Below are positions 1 to 7,707 of a stretch of DNA of 64,000 nucleotides, one piece after another. The notes under the pieces were generated by a model. It saw only the letters and a program-made list of their open reading frames with translations, searched no databases and was not told the origin of the DNA. The stretch lies in assembly GCF_001514205.1 (NCBI RefSeq), contig NZ_KQ948763.1:411887-475886 (forward strand). Reading direction: 5' to 3'. Every line of letters starts with the position of its first letter. Position 1 is the first letter of the stretch. Origin of the DNA: Streptomyces griseoruber (GTDB lineage: Bacteria; Actinomycetota; Actinomycetes; Streptomycetales; Streptomycetaceae). A program made the position numbers and the translations under genes.

Positions 1-73
1 CGCCAAGACCTCCCCCAAGCCCCACGGCACCACGGGCACGCACGGCGAGGAACCGCGCGACGGCGAGAAGTGA
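1..73 (+). CDS. 3' end of an unidentified protein
   Basis: Reading from base 2, an open frame of 23 codons ends at a TGA at 71-73. The visible C-terminus is hydrophilic (Lys, Gly, Glu, Thr, Pro) and resembles a disordered tail. The gene starts outside the window, so no family can be assigned. Third positions are mostly G or C, as in real coding sequence here. Confidence 0.5.
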   Translation, partial: AKTSPKPHGTTGTHGEEPRDGEK

Positions 74-104
74 GCGGGCCACCGGTGACGCCCTGCGAAG
101 GGGC

Positions 105-830
105 GTGACCTCGGGTGACCCTCGACCGCGGCGGCGTAGCCTGGCGTACGTGTACCAGGAACGGCCGTCCCGGCTGGCCGGCGCGGTGGTCTGGACGCAC
201 GCACCCGTGCCCGCCACCGACGCGCTCCCCGTCCTGCCCGACGGCTGCATGGACCTGCTGTGGAACGACGGCCGCCTGCTGGTCGCCGGCCCCGACACCC
301 GCGCCCACGTCCCCGGCGGGCCGCCCACCTCCTGGGCCGGCGTCCGCTTCTACCCCGGCACCGCGCCCGGCCTGCTCGGCGTACCGGCCCATGCGCTGCG
401 CGACCGCCGCGTGGACCTCGCCGACCTCTGGCCGGCGGCCCGCGTACGGCGTCTGACCGCCCGCGTCGCCGCCGCCCCCGACCCCGCCACGGCCCTGGAG
501 GACCTGGCCCTGGAGCGGGCCGCGCCGCCCGACCCCGAACTGCGCCGACTGGTCACCGCGCTCGCCGAGGGCCGCTCCGTCGCCGCCACGGCCGACGAAC
601 TCGGCCTCGGCGCCCGGCGGCTGCACCGACGCTCCCTCGCCGCCTTCGGCTACGGCCCGAAGACCCTCGCCCGGATCCTGCGGCTGCGGCGCGCCCTCGA
701 CCTCGCCCGCGCCGGAGTGCCGTACGCGGACACCGCGTCCCGCGCCGGCTACGCCGACCAGGCCCATCTCGCCCGTGACGTACGGGAGTTCACCGGCACC
801 ACACTGAGCGGCCTACTGCTGCGGCCCTAG
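105..830 (+). CDS. AraC-family transcriptional regulator
   Basis: A 241-residue DNA-binding regulator. The N-terminal half (about residues 20-110) resembles the DUF6597-type sensor that precedes AraC helix-turn-helix domains, with the PDGCMDLLW signature. The C-terminal third carries the AraC double helix-turn-helix: a first helix pair around [15 protein letters not shown] and the second around [19 protein letters not shown] followed by FTGTT, which is the conserved end of the domain. The GTG start at 105 is preceded by GAAGGGG at a suitable distance. Its last 18 bases overlap the end of the convergent VOC gene. The ligand and targets cannot be read from sequence. Confidence 0.88.
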   Translation: MTSGDPRPRRRSLAYVYQERPSRLAGAVVWTHAPVPATDALPVLPDGCMDLLWNDGRLLVAGPDTRAHVPGGPPTSWAGVRFYPGTAPGLLGVPAHALRDRRVDLADLWPAARVRRLTARVAAAPDPATALEDLALERAAPPDPELRRLVTALAEGRSVAATADELGLGARRLHRRSLAAFGYGPKTLARILRLRRALDLARAGVPYADTASRAGYADQAHLARDVREFTGTTLSGLLLRP

Positions 831-1214
831 CGGCGCGAACAGGTCGACGCCATTGCCGTCCGGGTCGTGCACGACGGCGTACCGCTGGCCCCAGAACGCG
901 TCCCAGGGCTTCAGCTCGCCGTGATGGCCGGCGCCCACCAGTTCCTCGTACACCGCGTCGACCCCGGCCGGCCCGTCGCAGCGCAGCGCGAGCGAGGCCC
1001 GGCCGCCCCCGGACGGCGCACGCCAGCCCGGATGGAAGGACCGCACGGTCTCCTCGGTGTCCAGCAGCAGCCGCAGCCCGCCCGGCAGCTCCGCCTCGGT
1101 GTGCGGCTCCCGCTCGGCGCCGTCGGGGAACGCGAACCCCAGCCGGCGGTAGAAGGTGACGGAGGCGGCCATGTCGGAGACCACCAGCCCGATGGCATCG
1201 AATCGTGTACGCAT
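813..1214 (-). CDS. VOC family (glyoxalase/bleomycin-resistance fold) protein
   Basis: A 133-residue single VOC domain. The beta-alpha-beta pattern begins [19 protein letters not shown] and includes FYRRLGF, and it ends with [13 protein letters not shown], the usual second half containing a metal-ligand-like Glu/Asp region. The frame is open further upstream, but the ATG at 1214 starts exactly where the domain starts. Such proteins can be metalloenzymes or antibiotic-binding proteins, and the substrate is unknown. The 3' end overlaps the AraC regulator tail to tail by 18 bases. Confidence 0.85.
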   Translation of the reverse strand: MRTRFDAIGLVVSDMAASVTFYRRLGFAFPDGAEREPHTEAELPGGLRLLLDTEETVRSFHPGWRAPSGGGRASLALRCDGPAGVDAVYEELVGAGHHGELKPWDAFWGQRYAVVHDPDGNGVDLFAPLGPQQ

Positions 1215-1288
1215 ACGGCCACCGTAGGCGCGGCGGGGCCGGCCGGTCTTGAAGGAAACGGACAGCCCGGACGGGCCGGTGCCCCTCG

Positions 1289-1921
1289 TCAGCCGAAGCA
1301 CACCGGCCCGTTCGGGCTGTCCACCGTGAAGGAGAAGGCCGCCGGGCCCTCGGTGAGGCACAGGTCCGTGCCGAGGACCGCCAGCAGCGGACGGAGCTCG
1401 TCGGGGTCGGGGGCCGTGGCGGTCAGCTCCCGCAGCGGGGTCACCGGCAGCCCGGACGCCGACGGATGGGGCGCCGCGCCCCAGTCGATGAGGAACGGCA
1501 CCAGACCGGACGGGTGCGGGGAACCGCCGTCGGTCAGCCGCCAGCGCAGCAGCGTGCCGTCGGACCGCCGCCGGCTCATCTCCCGTACGTCACCCGGGTC
1601 GTAGCCCCGGGCCCGGGCCGCCGCGACCGTCGCGTCCAGGTCCGCGGGGCCGATCGCCCAGGTCAGGACCCGCGCCCGGTCGAGACCGTCCACGCCGAAC
1701 GGGCGCGGACCCGCCGGTGCGGGCTGCTCCGGATCGGGGCCGAGGATCTCCAGATACGCGCCACCGCCCAGCCCCACCAGATGATTGCGGGTGCCGTGCC
1801 CCGGATGCACCCCGCCCGGCGCGGGCGCCACTCCCGTGCGCCGGGTGAACTCCGCGACCGTCGCCGCCAGTTCGGGGGTCGCCAGGACGATGTGGTCGAG
1901 ACGTGCAGGAATGGTGTTCAT
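1289..1921 (-). CDS. VOC family protein, glyoxalase-like (PF13468-type)
   Basis: A 210-residue protein beginning MNTIPARLDHIVLATPEL, the opening strand of a glyoxalase-like domain. It has HxGxGTRNHLVGLGGGAYLEILGPD in two short conserved blocks, characteristic of the long VOC-like family that carries only one clear metal-site half. The ATG at 1921 was chosen because the upstream in-frame extension (to 2047) is basic and low-complexity and matches no domain. It lies 74 bases upstream of the other VOC gene in the same direction, so the two may be co-transcribed. Function unknown. Confidence 0.82.
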   Translation of the reverse strand: MNTIPARLDHIVLATPELAATVAEFTRRTGVAPAPGGVHPGHGTRNHLVGLGGGAYLEILGPDPEQPAPAGPRPFGVDGLDRARVLTWAIGPADLDATVAAARARGYDPGDVREMSRRRSDGTLLRWRLTDGGSPHPSGLVPFLIDWGAAPHPSASGLPVTPLRELTATAPDPDELRPLLAVLGTDLCLTEGPAAFSFTVDSPNGPVCFG

Positions 1922-2193
1922 CCCGGCCGAGCCTACGCGTCCCGCCGCCGAAAACGCCCGCGCCGGTGGAACACCCGCGCGGCGGGACGACGCCGTGACC
2001 CGCCCCCCACCCGGCCGCGGACCCCGCCGAACCGACCGTCCGGGCACGGGCGTTGGGGATCGCCCCCGGATTCGTCCACCCCACCGACGCCGAGGGCTGA
2101 GCGGGCACGGGCCGCGCGCGGCGGCGGGTGACGGAAAGTTTCGCTCGACGATCTCTCTGGGACCCGGCCGCCCACGGTCATAGGCTCGGCTCC

Positions 2194-2853
2194 ATGACCG
2201 CCCGCCTGCTCGTGTACACCCGTACCACCGCCTACCGCCACGACTCCATCCCGGACGCCGTCACCGCCGTACGGGCCCTGGACGGCTTCACGGTCGACCA
2301 CAGCGAGGACCCGGCGGCCCTGGAGGCCCCCCTGGACGGGTACGCGGCCGTGGTCTTCCTCTCCACCAGCGGCGAGGTCCTCACCCCCGCCGGGCGCGAA
2401 CGCCTCACCGGGTACGTCGGCGCGGGCGGCGGCTTCGTCGGCGTGCACGCGGCGGCCTGCACCGAGTACGACTGGCCGTACTACGGCGAACTCCTCGGCG
2501 CCCGCTTCGACCGCCACCCCGCCTACCAGCCCGGCAAGGCGGTGATCGAGGACCACGACCACTCCGCCACCCGGCACCTGCCCACCGTCTGGGACTTCAC
2601 CGACGAGTGGTACGACTTCCGCACCAACCCCCGCGGCCGGGTCCGGGTCCTCGCCGGCGCCGACGAGTCCTCCTACGAGGGCGGCGGGATGGGCGCCGAC
2701 CACCCCCTGGTCTGGTGCCGCGAGGAAGGCGCGGGCCGTGTCTTCTACACCGCCCTCGGCCATGCCTCCGAGGCCTACCGCGACCCCGGGTTCCTGGCCC
2801 ATCTGCGGGGCGGGATCACCTGGGCGGCCCGGCTCGGCCGCGACGCCCAGTGA
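2194..2853 (+). CDS. ThuA domain-containing protein (trehalose-utilisation family)
   Basis: A 219-residue ThuA-like protein with a class I glutamine-amidotransferase fold. The sequence starts LLVYTRTTAYRHDSIP, where the RHxS motif is typical of the family. It continues with AVVFLSTSGEVL, a glycine-rich GAGGGFVGVHAA segment, and ends with RVFYTALGHASEAYRDP. These proteins are linked to sugar metabolism, often next to sugar dehydrogenases, but the reaction is not settled. No Shine-Dalgarno sequence precedes the ATG. A TAGGCT hexamer sits 7 bases before it, so the message may be leaderless. The in-frame GTG upstream at 2128 adds residues foreign to the family. Confidence 0.85.
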   Translation: MTARLLVYTRTTAYRHDSIPDAVTAVRALDGFTVDHSEDPAALEAPLDGYAAVVFLSTSGEVLTPAGRERLTGYVGAGGGFVGVHAAACTEYDWPYYGELLGARFDRHPAYQPGKAVIEDHDHSATRHLPTVWDFTDEWYDFRTNPRGRVRVLAGADESSYEGGGMGADHPLVWCREEGAGRVFYTALGHASEAYRDPGFLAHLRGGITWAARLGRDAQ

Positions 2854-2974
2854 CGTTTCTGCGGTGAACCGCTTCCGCCAACGGGGTGAGTGACCCCCGC
2901 GCCGGGGGCGGTCCGCCCCGACCCGCCGGAGATCCTCCTGTCCGGTGGAAGGAACGGTCAGGAGGAGCGGGACG

Positions 2975-3886
2975 TTGACGTACGGCACCAAGCTGCGGGA
3001 GCGGATCGCCGCTCCGGGGACCACCCCGCTGATCGGCGTGTACGACATGTACTCGGCGTCGATCGCCGCGCAGCACTACGACGGGATGTTCGTCTCCGGG
3101 TTCGGCTTCGCGGCCTCCTACTACGGACTGCCCGACATCGGCTTCATCGCCTGGCCCGACATGATGGCGTTCGTCCAGCGGCTGCGCGGCGCGTTCCCCG
3201 GCCACCATCTGCTGGTCGACATCGACGACGGCTACGTCGACCCAGAGGTCGCCTGCCATGTGGTGGAGGGCCTCGAACGGACCGGCGCCTCCGGTGTCGT
3301 GCTGGAGGACCAGAAACGGCCCCGCCGCTGCGGCCACGCCGACGGCAAACAGGTGCTGCCGCTGGAGGAGTACCTCGCCAAGCTGGAGATGGTCCTCGCC
3401 ACCCGCCGGGACCTGCTCGTCGTGGCCCGCACGGACGCCACCGACGAGGACGACATCCTGCACCGTGCCGAGACCCTCGCCGCCACCGACGCGGACGTGG
3501 TCCTCGTCGACGGCGTCCGCAGCGTCGACCGGATCCGCCGCATCCGTGCCGTCGTCGGCGACAAGCCGCTGCTGTTCAACCAGATCGCCGGCGGCAAGTC
3601 CCCGCGGCTCTCCCTCGGTGAACTCGCCGACCTCGGCGTGGACGTCGCCATCTACAGCACCCCCTGCCTGTTCGCCGCCCACGAGGCCATGCACTCCGCG
3701 CTCGCCGAACTCCGCCGCACGGACGGCCGGCTGCCCGAGCCGAGGAGCGACGCCGACGGGGTGGGCGTCCGCACGGCGACCCGGCTGCTGGAACGCAACA
3801 TCGCCCGGAGCCGCGGCGGGCGGGCGGACACGGCCACTCCCGGGCCGCGCGACGGAACGCGGCGGTCGGCCGAGCTGGAGGTGTGA
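2975..3886 (+). CDS. Isocitrate lyase/PEP mutase superfamily enzyme
   Basis: A 303-residue (beta/alpha)8 enzyme of the PEP mutase/methylisocitrate lyase superfamily. Visible motifs are the Mg-binding acidic loop (DIDDGY), the mobile-loop region EDQKRPRRCGHADGK with the family Cys-Gly-His, and VVARTDA. It cleaves or rearranges a 2-oxoacid C-C or C-P bond, but the exact substrate cannot be decided. The TTG at 2975 is favoured: AGGAGGAG lies 8 bases before it, whereas the GTG at 2945 has no such site and adds a tail outside the family. The C-terminal 40 residues are hydrophilic. A second, degraded member of the family lies near 22.2-22.9 kb. Confidence 0.87.
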   Translation: MTYGTKLRERIAAPGTTPLIGVYDMYSASIAAQHYDGMFVSGFGFAASYYGLPDIGFIAWPDMMAFVQRLRGAFPGHHLLVDIDDGYVDPEVACHVVEGLERTGASGVVLEDQKRPRRCGHADGKQVLPLEEYLAKLEMVLATRRDLLVVARTDATDEDDILHRAETLAATDADVVLVDGVRSVDRIRRIRAVVGDKPLLFNQIAGGKSPRLSLGELADLGVDVAIYSTPCLFAAHEAMHSALAELRRTDGRLPEPRSDADGVGVRTATRLLERNIARSRGGRADTATPGPRDGTRRSAELEV

Positions 3887-4003
3887 CCGGCCGCCGCGGA
3901 ACAGCCCGGTGTCAGCCCAGGCCGACGGCGTGGCTGAACAGTACCGCTCGGCATCTCGTACGCGACGGCGGCCGGTGAGCCTGCCCGGCGCCGGGCACCG
4001 GTG

Positions 4004-5047
4004 TCAGCGCCGCGGCGGAGCCGTGCTCGCCCGTTCCACCAGGCGGGTCGACAACTCCGTCCGGGTGCCCTCCGGGCGCTCGCCGTCCATCATCCGCACC
4101 AGCAGCCGCAGCGCCGTCGCCGCCATCTCGGCCAGCGGCTGACGGACGGTGGTCAGGGCGGGGGTCGTCCAGCGGGACTCCGGCAGATCGTCGAACCCGA
4201 CCACGCTGATGTCGTACGGGATCCTCAACCCCCGTTCCACCGCCGCCCGGTAGGCCCCGAGGGCCATCGCGTCCGAGCACACGAAGACCGCCGTCGGCGG
4301 CTCGGGCAGATCGAGGAGCTCCCGCATCCGGCGGTGCGCGGTGGACTCGTCGAAGCCACCGTTGCGCAGATACTCGGCGCGCTGCGGCAGCCCCGCCGCC
4401 GCGAGCGCCGAACGGTACCCCGCCACCCGCGCGCTGCTGCACATCTTCCGGCGCGGCCCGGCGATCACGGCGATCCGCTCATGACCGAGCGCCAGCAGAT
4501 GCTCGGTCGCGGTCACCCCGCCCTGCCAGTTCGCCGCCCCCACCGACACCACGTCCGACGGCGGCTCCACCGCCGGATCGATCAGTACGAACGGCGTACG
4601 GTGCTGCGCCAGCCACGCGTACTGGGAGTCCGTCAACTCGGCCAGATTGAACAGCACTCCGGCCGAACCGCGCACGGTCAGCTTGTCCAGCCAGCCCCGC
4701 TGCGGCCGGCCCGCCCGGGTCCGCGACAGCGCAGCCGAGACCACCACGTCCAGCCCCGCGTCGTGCGCCGCCTCCTCCACCCCGTGCAGCACCGCCCCCG
4801 ACCAGGAACTCTCCAGCGAGTGCACGACCAGATCGACCAGCCGGGGCGGCTTCGAGGCGTCGAAGCGCGGCCTGCGCACATAACCGAGCCGGTCCAGCGC
4901 CTCCGTGACCCGGCGTCTGGTCTCGGGCGCGACGTCCTCCCGCCCGTTGACCACCTTGGACGCGGTGGGTACGGACACCCCCGCCTCGCGGGCCACGACC
5001 GCCAGCGTCGGCCCGGCCGCCGCGCTCGCACTCGCCGTGCGCACCAT
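4004..5047 (-). CDS. LacI-family transcriptional regulator
   Basis: A 347-residue repressor. Residues 12-60 form the LacI headpiece (TLAVVAREAGVSVPTASKVV, then the hinge around RRRVTEALDRLGYV). The rest is a periplasmic-binding-protein-like sugar-sensing domain with VCSDAMALGAYRA and SVVGFDDLPESRWTTPALTTV typical of the C-terminal lobe. The ATG at 5047 is preceded by GGAGAGG. A consensus-like promoter with a GAAAGCGCTTGC palindrome at its start point lies upstream (5131-5174), suggesting autoregulation. The same palindrome recurs before carbohydrate genes up to 17.3 kb, so this is the best candidate regulator of that group. Confidence 0.93.
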   Translation of the reverse strand: MVRTASASAAAGPTLAVVAREAGVSVPTASKVVNGREDVAPETRRRVTEALDRLGYVRRPRFDASKPPRLVDLVVHSLESSWSGAVLHGVEEAAHDAGLDVVVSAALSRTRAGRPQRGWLDKLTVRGSAGVLFNLAELTDSQYAWLAQHRTPFVLIDPAVEPPSDVVSVGAANWQGGVTATEHLLALGHERIAVIAGPRRKMCSSARVAGYRSALAAAGLPQRAEYLRNGGFDESTAHRRMRELLDLPEPPTAVFVCSDAMALGAYRAAVERGLRIPYDISVVGFDDLPESRWTTPALTTVRQPLAEMAATALRLLVRMMDGERPEGTRTELSTRLVERASTAPPRR

Positions 5048-5130
5048 GGGGAACCACCTCTCCGGCCCGCCCGAGGGCCAGCGAAAGCTCGACCAGCGCC
5101 CTTTCGGAGCCGATCCGAGCAGGCGGCTCG

Positions 5131-5145
5131 CAGAAAGCGCTTGCT
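5131..5145. promoter_or_regulatory. LacI-type operator-like palindrome 1
   Basis: The sequence GAAAGCGCTTGC with flanks has a central CpG and AAGCGCTT symmetry, the hallmark of LacI/CcpA-type operators. It lies immediately downstream of the regulator's -10 box. Close relatives of this site occur at 6903-6926 and 17321-17335. Confidence 0.6.
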
Positions 5146-5829
5146 ATCCTAGGGGTGGTGCGGCGAGAGGTGAAGACGCCCGGGGGCGCGGGGTCCTGGG
5201 GCGCGGAACTTCCGAAACCCGGAGTCGGTCGGCCGCCGTGCACGTCCACCGGACGTTCCGGAAGTCCGCCGTGAACGCCGCGTCCACCGGATCCCGTACG
5301 CGCACACCGGCCGGTGTGCCCGTGCAGCGCAACCGGCCGCCGTGGTCGTCGGACAGCCGGGCGCGGTCCAGCGGCGGGCCGACCGGTGTGCGCCCCGCCT
5401 CCTGCCCCTTCCGCCCCTCCCGCGCATACCGGAAACGCGCCGTCGCCCCCTCGACGGTCACCCCCGGCGGGACCGGCCCGCTCGCGTCGATCTCCACGAC
5501 CGCGGCCTGCCGCGACCCCGTCCCGTCCCGCTCCACCAGGCTCGGCACGGTCCGGCCCCCGCCCTCCCACTGCCGGCCGCACCGCGGCTCACCCGGGGGC
5601 TCCGCCCAGGTCGGGTCCAGCGCGAGATACACCTCGGCGTCGTCGCGCCCGGCCCGCGGCACCTGGCCCGGATGCAGATCGCCGTGGATGCGCCGGGCGG
5701 GCGGGGGCCGAGGCAAGGCAGTTCACCTTCCCCCAGGCCGCGGGTCCGAGCCTGCGCCCCGATGCCGGGCCGGTGCAGGGCGGCCACCAGGTAGTTGAGC
5801 GCGGCGGCCCTGCCGGCCGGTCCGGACAC
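5144..5829 (-). pseudogene. Unrecognised, probably broken gene
   Basis: The minus strand keeps a strong coding signature (near-total G or C in third positions) from about 5700 to 5225, in a frame that includes IHGDLHPGQ and later FTADFRNVRWTC. It is blocked by a TGA just before the HGDLHPGQ segment, at about 5722-5724. An adjacent protein-like stretch (LNYLVAALHRPG) sits in a different frame up to 5829. No good start or ribosome site serves the downstream part, and base composition loses its codon bias beyond about 5225. I read this as a gene damaged by a frameshift, but I do not recognise the family. HGDLHPGQ resembles the phosphotransferase catalytic loop, while the rest does not. Confidence 0.4.
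5146..5174 (-). promoter_or_regulatory. Putative promoter of the LacI regulator
   Basis: On the minus strand TTCACC (5174-5169) and TAGGAT (5151-5146) are separated by 17 bases. TAGGAT is the classical streptomycete -10 form. The expected start point, near 5139, falls inside the adjacent palindrome, which is how a self-repressing LacI gene is usually arranged. Confidence 0.55.
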
Positions 5830-5868
5830 CGAGGACGGGCGTACGGCGGCCGCGATCGCGGGCCGGCC

Positions 5869-6882
5869 TCAGGCCACCCGGGCCAGGTCGGCGTGGCGCA
5901 CCTCGTGGGCCAGCGGCAGGTCGTCGGCCAGGCGCTCCAGTTCCTCCACCACGATGAGCCCGAGCCGCTCCAGCTCATTGCCGAGGGAGCCGGCGATGTG
6001 AGGGGTCAGGAAGACGTTGGGGAGGCGGTACAGGGGCGAGTCGGCGGGCAGCGGCTCGGGGTCGGTGACGTCCAGGACCGCGTGCAGCCGACCCGAGACC
6101 AGCTCCTCGGTGAGCGCCACATGGTCGACGAGGGCGCCGCGGGAGGTGTTGATCAGCACGCCGCCGTCGCGGATCAGGGCGAGACGGGAGCGGTCCAGCA
6201 TGTGCTGCGTCTCGGGGATGTCGGGGGCGTGCAGGCTGACGATGTCGCTGTGCCGCAGCAGGTCCTCCAGCGGGACGAGCCGGGCGCCGAGCGCGGCGGC
6301 CTCGGTCACGTCCACATAGGGGTCGTGCAGGAGGACCTCGAGGTCGTACGGGCGCAGCAGTTCGAGCAGCCGACGGCCCACCCGGGAGGCGCCGATGACG
6401 CCGATCCGGCGGCCGAGGTTGCCGGTGGCGGCCGTTTCGGCGGGGGTGGGCTGGGCGTGGGTGCGGCGGTAGCGCTCACGGTGGACGAAGGCGTCCTTCC
6501 CCGTGAGCAGGATCATCGCCAGCGTGTATTCGGCGACCGGTACGGCGTTCCCGGTGACCGCGCTGGAGACCGTCACCCCGCGTTCCCACAGGGCCTCGCC
6601 GACCAGCGAGCGCACGGAGCCCGCGGCGTGCAGGACCGAGCGCAGCCGGGGCAGCGCGGTGAGTGCCTCCGTGTCGAGGTGGGGGCAGCCCCAGCCGGTG
6701 ATCAGCACCTCGGCGCCGGCCAGTGCCGACTCGGCGGCCGGGTCGGCGAAGTCCCGTACGACGAGGGCGGGATCGATCTCGGCCGTCCGCCGCAGCCGGG
6801 CCAGGAGCGGGGCGGGGAACAGCAGGGGGAGATGCACCGGATCCATGGCGAACACGGCCCTGGGCGGCTGGGCGCTGGGCAT
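5869..6882 (-). CDS. D-2-hydroxyacid dehydrogenase family protein
   Basis: A 337-residue NAD(P)-dependent dehydrogenase of the D-isomer 2-hydroxyacid family, cytoplasmic. It has a Rossmann motif (IGVIGASRVGRRLLEL), the substrate-side block SLHAPDIPETQHML, INTSRGALVDHVAL, and the catalytic Glu/His region around DPEPLPADSPLYRLPNVFL followed by TPHIAGS. The ATG at 6882 has GGGAGA upstream; the in-frame ATG at 6918 would place the operator inside the gene. Two LacI-type palindromes sit 20-45 bases upstream (6903-6926), tying it to the LacI-controlled carbohydrate locus. A role in reducing a sugar-derived 2-oxoacid is plausible but inferred. Confidence 0.9.
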   Translation of the reverse strand: MPSAQPPRAVFAMDPVHLPLLFPAPLLARLRRTAEIDPALVVRDFADPAAESALAGAEVLITGWGCPHLDTEALTALPRLRSVLHAAGSVRSLVGEALWERGVTVSSAVTGNAVPVAEYTLAMILLTGKDAFVHRERYRRTHAQPTPAETAATGNLGRRIGVIGASRVGRRLLELLRPYDLEVLLHDPYVDVTEAAALGARLVPLEDLLRHSDIVSLHAPDIPETQHMLDRSRLALIRDGGVLINTSRGALVDHVALTEELVSGRLHAVLDVTDPEPLPADSPLYRLPNVFLTPHIAGSLGNELERLGLIVVEELERLADDLPLAHEVRHADLARVA

Positions 6883-6902
6883 GACTCTCCCGAGGTGTGT
6901 AG

Positions 6903-6926
6903 GAAACGTTTTCTGCAAGCGCTTCT
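6903..6926. promoter_or_regulatory. Paired LacI-type operator-like palindromes
   Basis: Two sites lie side by side: GAAACGTTTTC (6903-6913) and GCAAGCGCTTCT (6915-6926). Both have a central CG and A/T-flanked symmetry. The second is nearly the reverse complement of the site by the LacI gene. They lie directly upstream of the hydroxyacid dehydrogenase start. Confidence 0.6.
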
Positions 6927-7074
6927 ACCCAGCCGGGCCGGAGCCACACGCCGACCCGCACGTCGGCATCGACGCCGGGGTGAACCTGCCTCACGCCGCA
7001 CGAGAAGGTCAAGCCGCCGGGCCTCGAACGACGCGTCGCCCGGCGTGGGCGGCACGGCAAGCATGCGGTTTCAC

Positions 7075-7138
7075 CAACCGGGCAACCGGGCAACCGGCCA
7101 ACCGGCCAACCGGCCAACCGGGCAACCGGGCAACCGGG
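7075..7138. repeat. Eight-copy 8-bp tandem repeat
   Basis: Eight consecutive units of CAACCGGG or CAACCGGC, each exactly 8 bases long. It lies in non-coding DNA between the hydroxyacid dehydrogenase promoter and the alginate lyase remnant. The unit is not a multiple of three, so it is unlikely to be selected as coding sequence. Confidence 0.9.
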
Positions 7139-7195
7139 GGGACCAGGCCACGTTCGTGGGCCAGGGAGCACGTCAAGAGGGAGAGCACTTCACCT

Positions 7196-7620
7196 GTGCG
7201 CCATGGCCTCGTCCCGGCCGTCGGCATCCTCGACGAGGACTCCGCCACGTACGACCGGGCCGTCACGTACTTCGAGTCGGGGGCCGGAAACGGTTCGCTC
7301 GCGCACGCCGTGCCGTACCCGTACACCGGCGAGGACGGCTGCGCCCTCGGCCGGTGACAGGAGTCGGGCCGCGACCAGGGACACACCGTCATGGGCATGG
7401 GGCAGATGGGCGCGATCTGCGAGATGGTCTGGAACCAGGGCGACGACCTGTCCTCCCAGGACGGCCGCCGCTTCCTGCATCGGCGCACCACCTCGACGAC
7501 CCGTACGTCTCCCAGGATGTGCTTCTCCGTCGCCCCCGAGGGCGGCGGCGGGGACTACGGGCCCACCAGCGGCTGCGACCAGCTCGGTTTCGGCACCCTC
7601 CTGTACGCCGAACAGCCCTG
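7196..7620 (+). pseudogene. Alginate lyase family pseudogene
   Basis: In one frame the plus strand encodes an alginate-lyase-superfamily (PF05426-type) fragment. It contains DEDSATYDRAVTYFE, then GEDGCALGR, an in-frame TGA at 7355-7357, then QESGRDQGHTVMGMGQMGAIC and EMVWNQGDDL. After a junction near 7480, GGGGDYGPTSGCDQLGFGTLLY follows. The TGA replaces the Trp codon (TGG) expected between Arg and Gln, a one-base nonsense change. The N-terminal catalytic half is absent, and the segment between the two conserved blocks is shorter than in the family. It is clearly a remnant of a polysaccharide lyase once part of this locus. Confidence 0.75.
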
Positions 7621-7626
7621 TCACAG

Positions 7627-7685
7627 GCTCGTGCACCGGAATACCCCGCACGGGTGTGGTGCTCTGGTGATACCGGTGCACGAGC
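7627..7685. repeat. 13-bp inverted repeat before the carboxylesterase
   Basis: GCTCGTGCACCGG (7627-7639) is the perfect reverse complement of 7673-7685, with 33 bases between. It ends 22 bases before the carboxylesterase ATG. It could be a terminator for the decayed upstream gene, a regulatory hairpin or an operator pair; the sequence alone cannot decide. Confidence 0.6.
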
Positions 7686-7707
7686 GCTGCGAAGGGCTGG
7701 TGGGCAG

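Noticed and set aside
3980..3995. 16-base palindrome TGCCCGGCGCCGGGCA between convergent genes as a terminator
   Set aside because: It has no loop and could only form a cruciform-like or very tight hairpin; such palindromes arise by chance in DNA of this GC content.
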